Shown piece by piece: positions 60,601-64,000 of a stretch of 64,000 nt of DNA. The notes under the pieces were generated by a model. It searched no databases, was not told the origin of the DNA, and saw nothing but the letters and a program-made list of their open reading frames with translations. Made by a program: the position numbers and the translations under genes. The number at the start of each line of letters is the position of its first letter. Positions within the stretch are counted from its first letter, which is position 1. The stretch is taken from the NCBI GenBank assembly GCA_022605955.1, contig JAKCOZ010000008.1, forward strand, positions 10,046,001 through 10,110,000. Direction: 5' to 3'. The DNA comes from Rallus limicola (lineage: Eukaryota > Chordata > Aves > Gruiformes > Rallidae).

Positions 60601-60989
60601 ATCCTGAGCTGTGAGCCCTGATGAGGTGGGATGTGACATCAGAGTCAGGATGATGTGGTGGGGCAGTGGGGGCTGCCATGGCCACCGGTACCTTCCCTAC
60701 CCTTGGTGCCCTGCCTGCTGGGGAACACCTCTGACCTAGCCCACCCCTGCACCACTCCGGTCCCTCCAGCAGTGCCAGACCCCCTCCCCCCAACACCTCA
60801 CTGGAGGTGATGCAAACCTTGCTGCTAGCCGGCTGGGGCTGGGGTGAGGCTACATCCATCAGAATAGGCAACCCCACGTCAGCAGTACCTGCAGTGGATT
60901 TTGGGGGTATCTGAGCAGAAATAAACTCATCCCCTGTAATCATTTTTTGTAATTAATGAACAGTGTTGGCAGAGCATCTGGGTAACTTC
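57621..60989. other. Non-coding region, no gene recognised
   Basis: Moderately GC-rich sequence with many short overlapping open frames on both strands, none with a recognisable domain. It has a degenerate GACA/GATA stretch at about 59590-59625 and a CAACAACAAC run near 60105-60118. No transposon, tRNA or known RNA gene is seen. Confidence 0.6.
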
Positions 60990-60995
60990 TTTAAT
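60990..60995 (-). terminator. Candidate minus-strand polyadenylation signal (ATTAAA)
   Basis: TTTAAT on the + strand is ATTAAA on the minus strand, the second most common poly(A) signal. Upstream of it on the minus strand (61000-61270 in + coordinates) is AT-rich, UTR-like sequence. It is an alternative or additional end for a minus-strand neighbour. Evidence is weak. Confidence 0.25.
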
Positions 60996-63900
60996 GTGCA
61001 GCAACCGGTAGGTAAGGTAACACGCGCTTCACGGTCAGGTTCCAGTTCTAAAAAGAAAGGGCACGGTGGGTGTGGTACATTAAATTTACAGTGATTTCAA
61101 CATATTTTTTTTTCTTAAAAATAAAAATACATCACATTGGAATACCACATACAAAAAAGTAGAATTTGCCCTAAAATAAAATTCTATCAAATCATTTTTA
61201 AAAAAGTACAAAAGTAAAATGCATACAAACTGCAGTAAAATCGGCCAGTCTCACAGACAGGCCCAGGGCAGTTTACAAAGACGCTCTCCAAGACGTAACC
61301 CCTCCTCTTTCCCTGCTCTGTTCGTGCAGTTCAACCCCCCTCCAACCACTCTGTGTGTCACAGGATGAAATGCTGCTTTTCCCATCTGACCAAGTCCCTG
61401 TTTCCAAACCACACAGTGGAAGACGTTAAACTTGGCAGAGAAAAATGAGATTTTAATCTGGCAAATACCATAGGCAGAGAAAAAACATGTATCTGGAAAC
61501 TATGTCGTTTTCTTGGGGGGAGCCACCTGGCCTCAGGGACACCTTGCAGCTCTGCTGGGCTGGCTCAGCTTAGGGGATGGGTGGGAGTAGGCAGGAACAG
61601 GGCTGGGGTGAGGGAGCCAGCTCTGCGTTTGGATCATGGGCTTTGATTGCACATCCAGGTTCTCCAGAGCCAGGTAACAGCCACCACATGCCACCCTCCT
61701 CCATCCCCTGGGCAGACTGTCTCTGAGCATCCCTTCCCTACACAGACCCACCAGTCACCTGGTGCAGCCTGTCCCAACCAAGGAGCTCTTTACCGATGTG
61801 GCACATGCTGCCTGTGCTGCATAGATGACACCGGCCAGGTGCAGGGCACAGGGGTCTGTGTCCCCCACAGATGTCCCACTCCTGAGGACACACGGCCCGT
61901 TAAACAGGGCATGTCCCGGCCCCTGTCCCTCACAGCATCCAAAAGCATTTCCCAGCCCTGACCAGTGTGTCCCTGCCTAGGGAGGTATGTGGAACATCCC
62001 CCTCCCCTTTTACACGCCCCATACATGAGCACCCCTTCCCCAAGCCCCCCAGCAGCCCTAACGGAGCGAGGGCAGTGCCTGGGCTCTCACTCCGTACCCC
62101 AGCATCAATGCCATACATCCCCTCTGCAAAGGAGAGCATAGGGGTAGGAATTTGGGGCTTTTACAAACAGACAAAGGTTGGAGAAGTGGCCTGGGCCTAA
62201 AGGGAAAAGCCCCCCTGCAAAGAAATGATTTACTCAAGGTATTTTCTTCATGCAGCGACACAAAGTGAGCGCAAAGAGTCTGCCCAGGTCCAGTGAGTGG
62301 GAACCTGTGGGAACCTGTCAGGGGGAGAGATGGTGGAAGGAAAAGCTGTTACCACAGAGCATCACACCTGCCTTGGCTGCTGCACCTCTGCAATGCTGCG
62401 CCTCCACGCTCTGCACCACACAGCTGTTCTGGCAGCACAAACCACGTCAGGTACTTGGAACAAAGGTCAGAACCTTGTCCTTGAGGAAGCAAAAGATAAG
62501 CCTCTGCAAAAGCCAGGCTGCAGAAGATATCTCGTCCTGCAAAAAATACCCCAGGTGCCCATCAACGCTGCACCTTCTGAGCATCCCAGCTGCAGCATGC
62601 CCCTTCCCCTCAGCCCTGACCACTGGCCCAGCTGAGGTATGGAGCTCCCCGCAGCGCTGCGGGGATCAGGCTGTGGCATGGGGAGGGACAGGGCTGCAGG
62701 AGGGGGTCCATGCTCCAGGTGGGCACCAAGTGCTCCAAACACATCGTGATCTCAAGTAAAAGGCAGGAGCCAGCACATCTGTGCAAATATTTGCTTTTGC
62801 TTGTCAAAACTGGGCAGAGTTATGTTTCTTCCTCTATTTATTAGTTTCATCTGTCTTGAAACACAAACTGCGAAAATCACAAGCAGATTGACATCATATT
62901 CTGACTTCCCTGGCACTGCTGCCTGCTCTGAAGGAATTCTCTGCTGTCTGGCAGGACACTCCTGGAGAAGGCAAGGCCGATATTCCAGTGCCACCCCCAA
63001 CACACCCCGCAGTGTGCGGCCCACGTGGGTACCTGGTCTCTCACGCACCGAGCAGCAAGCCTTCCATCTCTGGCAGCAGTGGGGCAGCAACCACAGCGAG
63101 GCTTTTCCTCCTACACGTGCTCCATTCCTCCTCCCAGACCCAGCTCCTGGACCGGTGGAAGCGGGTAAAGTTGTCCCTGTTCATTTTGCTCGGGTCAGCA
63201 CTTCCCTTTGTGCAGTCACGGGCCCTGCTGCGAAGCTCCCCGAGCCTGTATCTTTACCGAGGACAGCAGCACGGTGAATCCATACCAGCGCCCGGCGCAT
63301 GCTGCCGTACGACCCTAGCCGCTGTTTCACCAAATCATTACAGCAATCCAAACTTAGTTTAAAAGAAACCCCCCCCCCCAAACCCTAATGAAGCATAAAA
63401 CTGCCTTTATCAGAGATAATAATTGATATTTGCCTGTGACCCAGTAGAGGAAACGAAGACAAAAAAGGAAGACCCTGCTGTCACAGCACACCAGGACAGT
63501 TATAGCCACTACTCAAACTATACATCCTCCCGATGAAACCACTTCCCCTTCCAGTAACAGCCAGTATGTGCACACACCCCAATCAATTAATGCTACAGTG
63601 TAAGGCTATGCAGTCCTGTGCTGTGTTTACTGCAGGACAAACCAGGCATTAACACCCCTGTCATCCCAAAACTTCAAGTTTTACATGGATCTGATGAATT
63701 CACCACAGCATTTCAGTGTTGAATGCCCTCTGGACCTGCCCCCCTTCCCCATACTCGATCCATCAACCTGGCCTTCCCTGGAGTTACCAGCACGAACGCA
63801 GACACAGCCTGGCATTTTCCAACTCACTCCACTCCCAACCATTTCTGCTCTGTCAGATGGTTGTGAATAACTCCATACGCTGTGAACCCCAACACCCAAG

Positions 63901-64000
63901 ATGCCAACCTTTTCGGGCACTCCTCTAGGTGTGGGGCTAACATCACGAGTTTCAGACAGACTACTGCCTGCTCCTAACAGACTATCCACTCTCCTACATG
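60996..64000. other. Non-coding region, possibly the 3' UTR of a minus-strand neighbour
   Basis: The first 270 bp are AT-rich with long A and T runs; the rest is mixed. A further minus-strand AATAAA (TTTATT at 62837-62842) and a C11 run (63369-63379) are present. No coding exon with plausible splice borders was recognised on either strand, so assignment to SLC49A4 is inference from the expected gene order only. Confidence 0.4.

Noticed and set aside
1..64000. CRISPR arrays, prophage, insertion sequences, operons
   Set aside because: No evenly spaced direct repeats, no bacterial gene density and no ribosome binding sites. The window is vertebrate genomic DNA.

Overview
The window reads as vertebrate nuclear DNA, most likely from a bird. 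Coding sequence is sparse and sits in short exons with GT-AG borders separated by long introns. The dispersed repeats are CR1-type LINE fragments; one ends in the ATTCTRTG-type octamer repeat typical of avian CR1, and there are no Alu, B1/B2 or L1 sequences. The species cannot be fixed from the sequence alone.

One gene can be read with confidence: the 3' half of SEMA5B (semaphorin-5B) on the + strand. Eleven coding exons between 11086 and 49481 join in one uninterrupted frame of 1,765 nt, giving 587 residues plus a TGA stop. They encode, in order, the PSI domain, seven thrombospondin type-1 (TSR) units, a juxtamembrane linker, one transmembrane helix and a 91-residue cytoplasmic tail. The signal peptide and sema domain must lie upstream of the window, because nothing in 1-11085 looks like a sema exon. 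SEMA5B is a cell-surface guidance cue of neurons. Its sema/PSI part belongs to the plexin-binding semaphorin fold, and the TSR stalk of class 5 semaphorins is associated with proteoglycan interaction.

Layout: 1-11085 is intron with one well-preserved CR1 3' end (6005-6518). From 11086 to 32044 lie ten exons with introns of 0.6-6 kb. From 32045 to 49325 is a 17.3-kb last intron holding two very old LINE reverse-transcriptase fragments (33310-33520, 40390-40720), a younger CR1 (46400-46828), an AT microsatellite and a G-quadruplex-like tract. From 49326 to 49481 is the last coding exon. It is followed by a probable long 3' UTR to about 55650, with several AATAAA signals and a T12/A12 hairpin.

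The region 55651-64000 is non-coding as far as I can see. It contains a CpG-island-like block (about 57130-57620) and two candidate minus-strand polyadenylation signals (56321-56326 and 60990-60995). These would fit the 3' end of a convergent neighbour. In the human 3q21 arrangement the gene on that side is SLC49A4 (DIRC2), but no coding exon of it is visible here. I did not find an evidently new multi-gene system. The most interesting points are the run of frame-neutral TSR exons, a possible intronic-polyadenylation isoform, an apparently split ancient LINE, the U/A-tract structure in the 3' UTR and the isolated CpG island.
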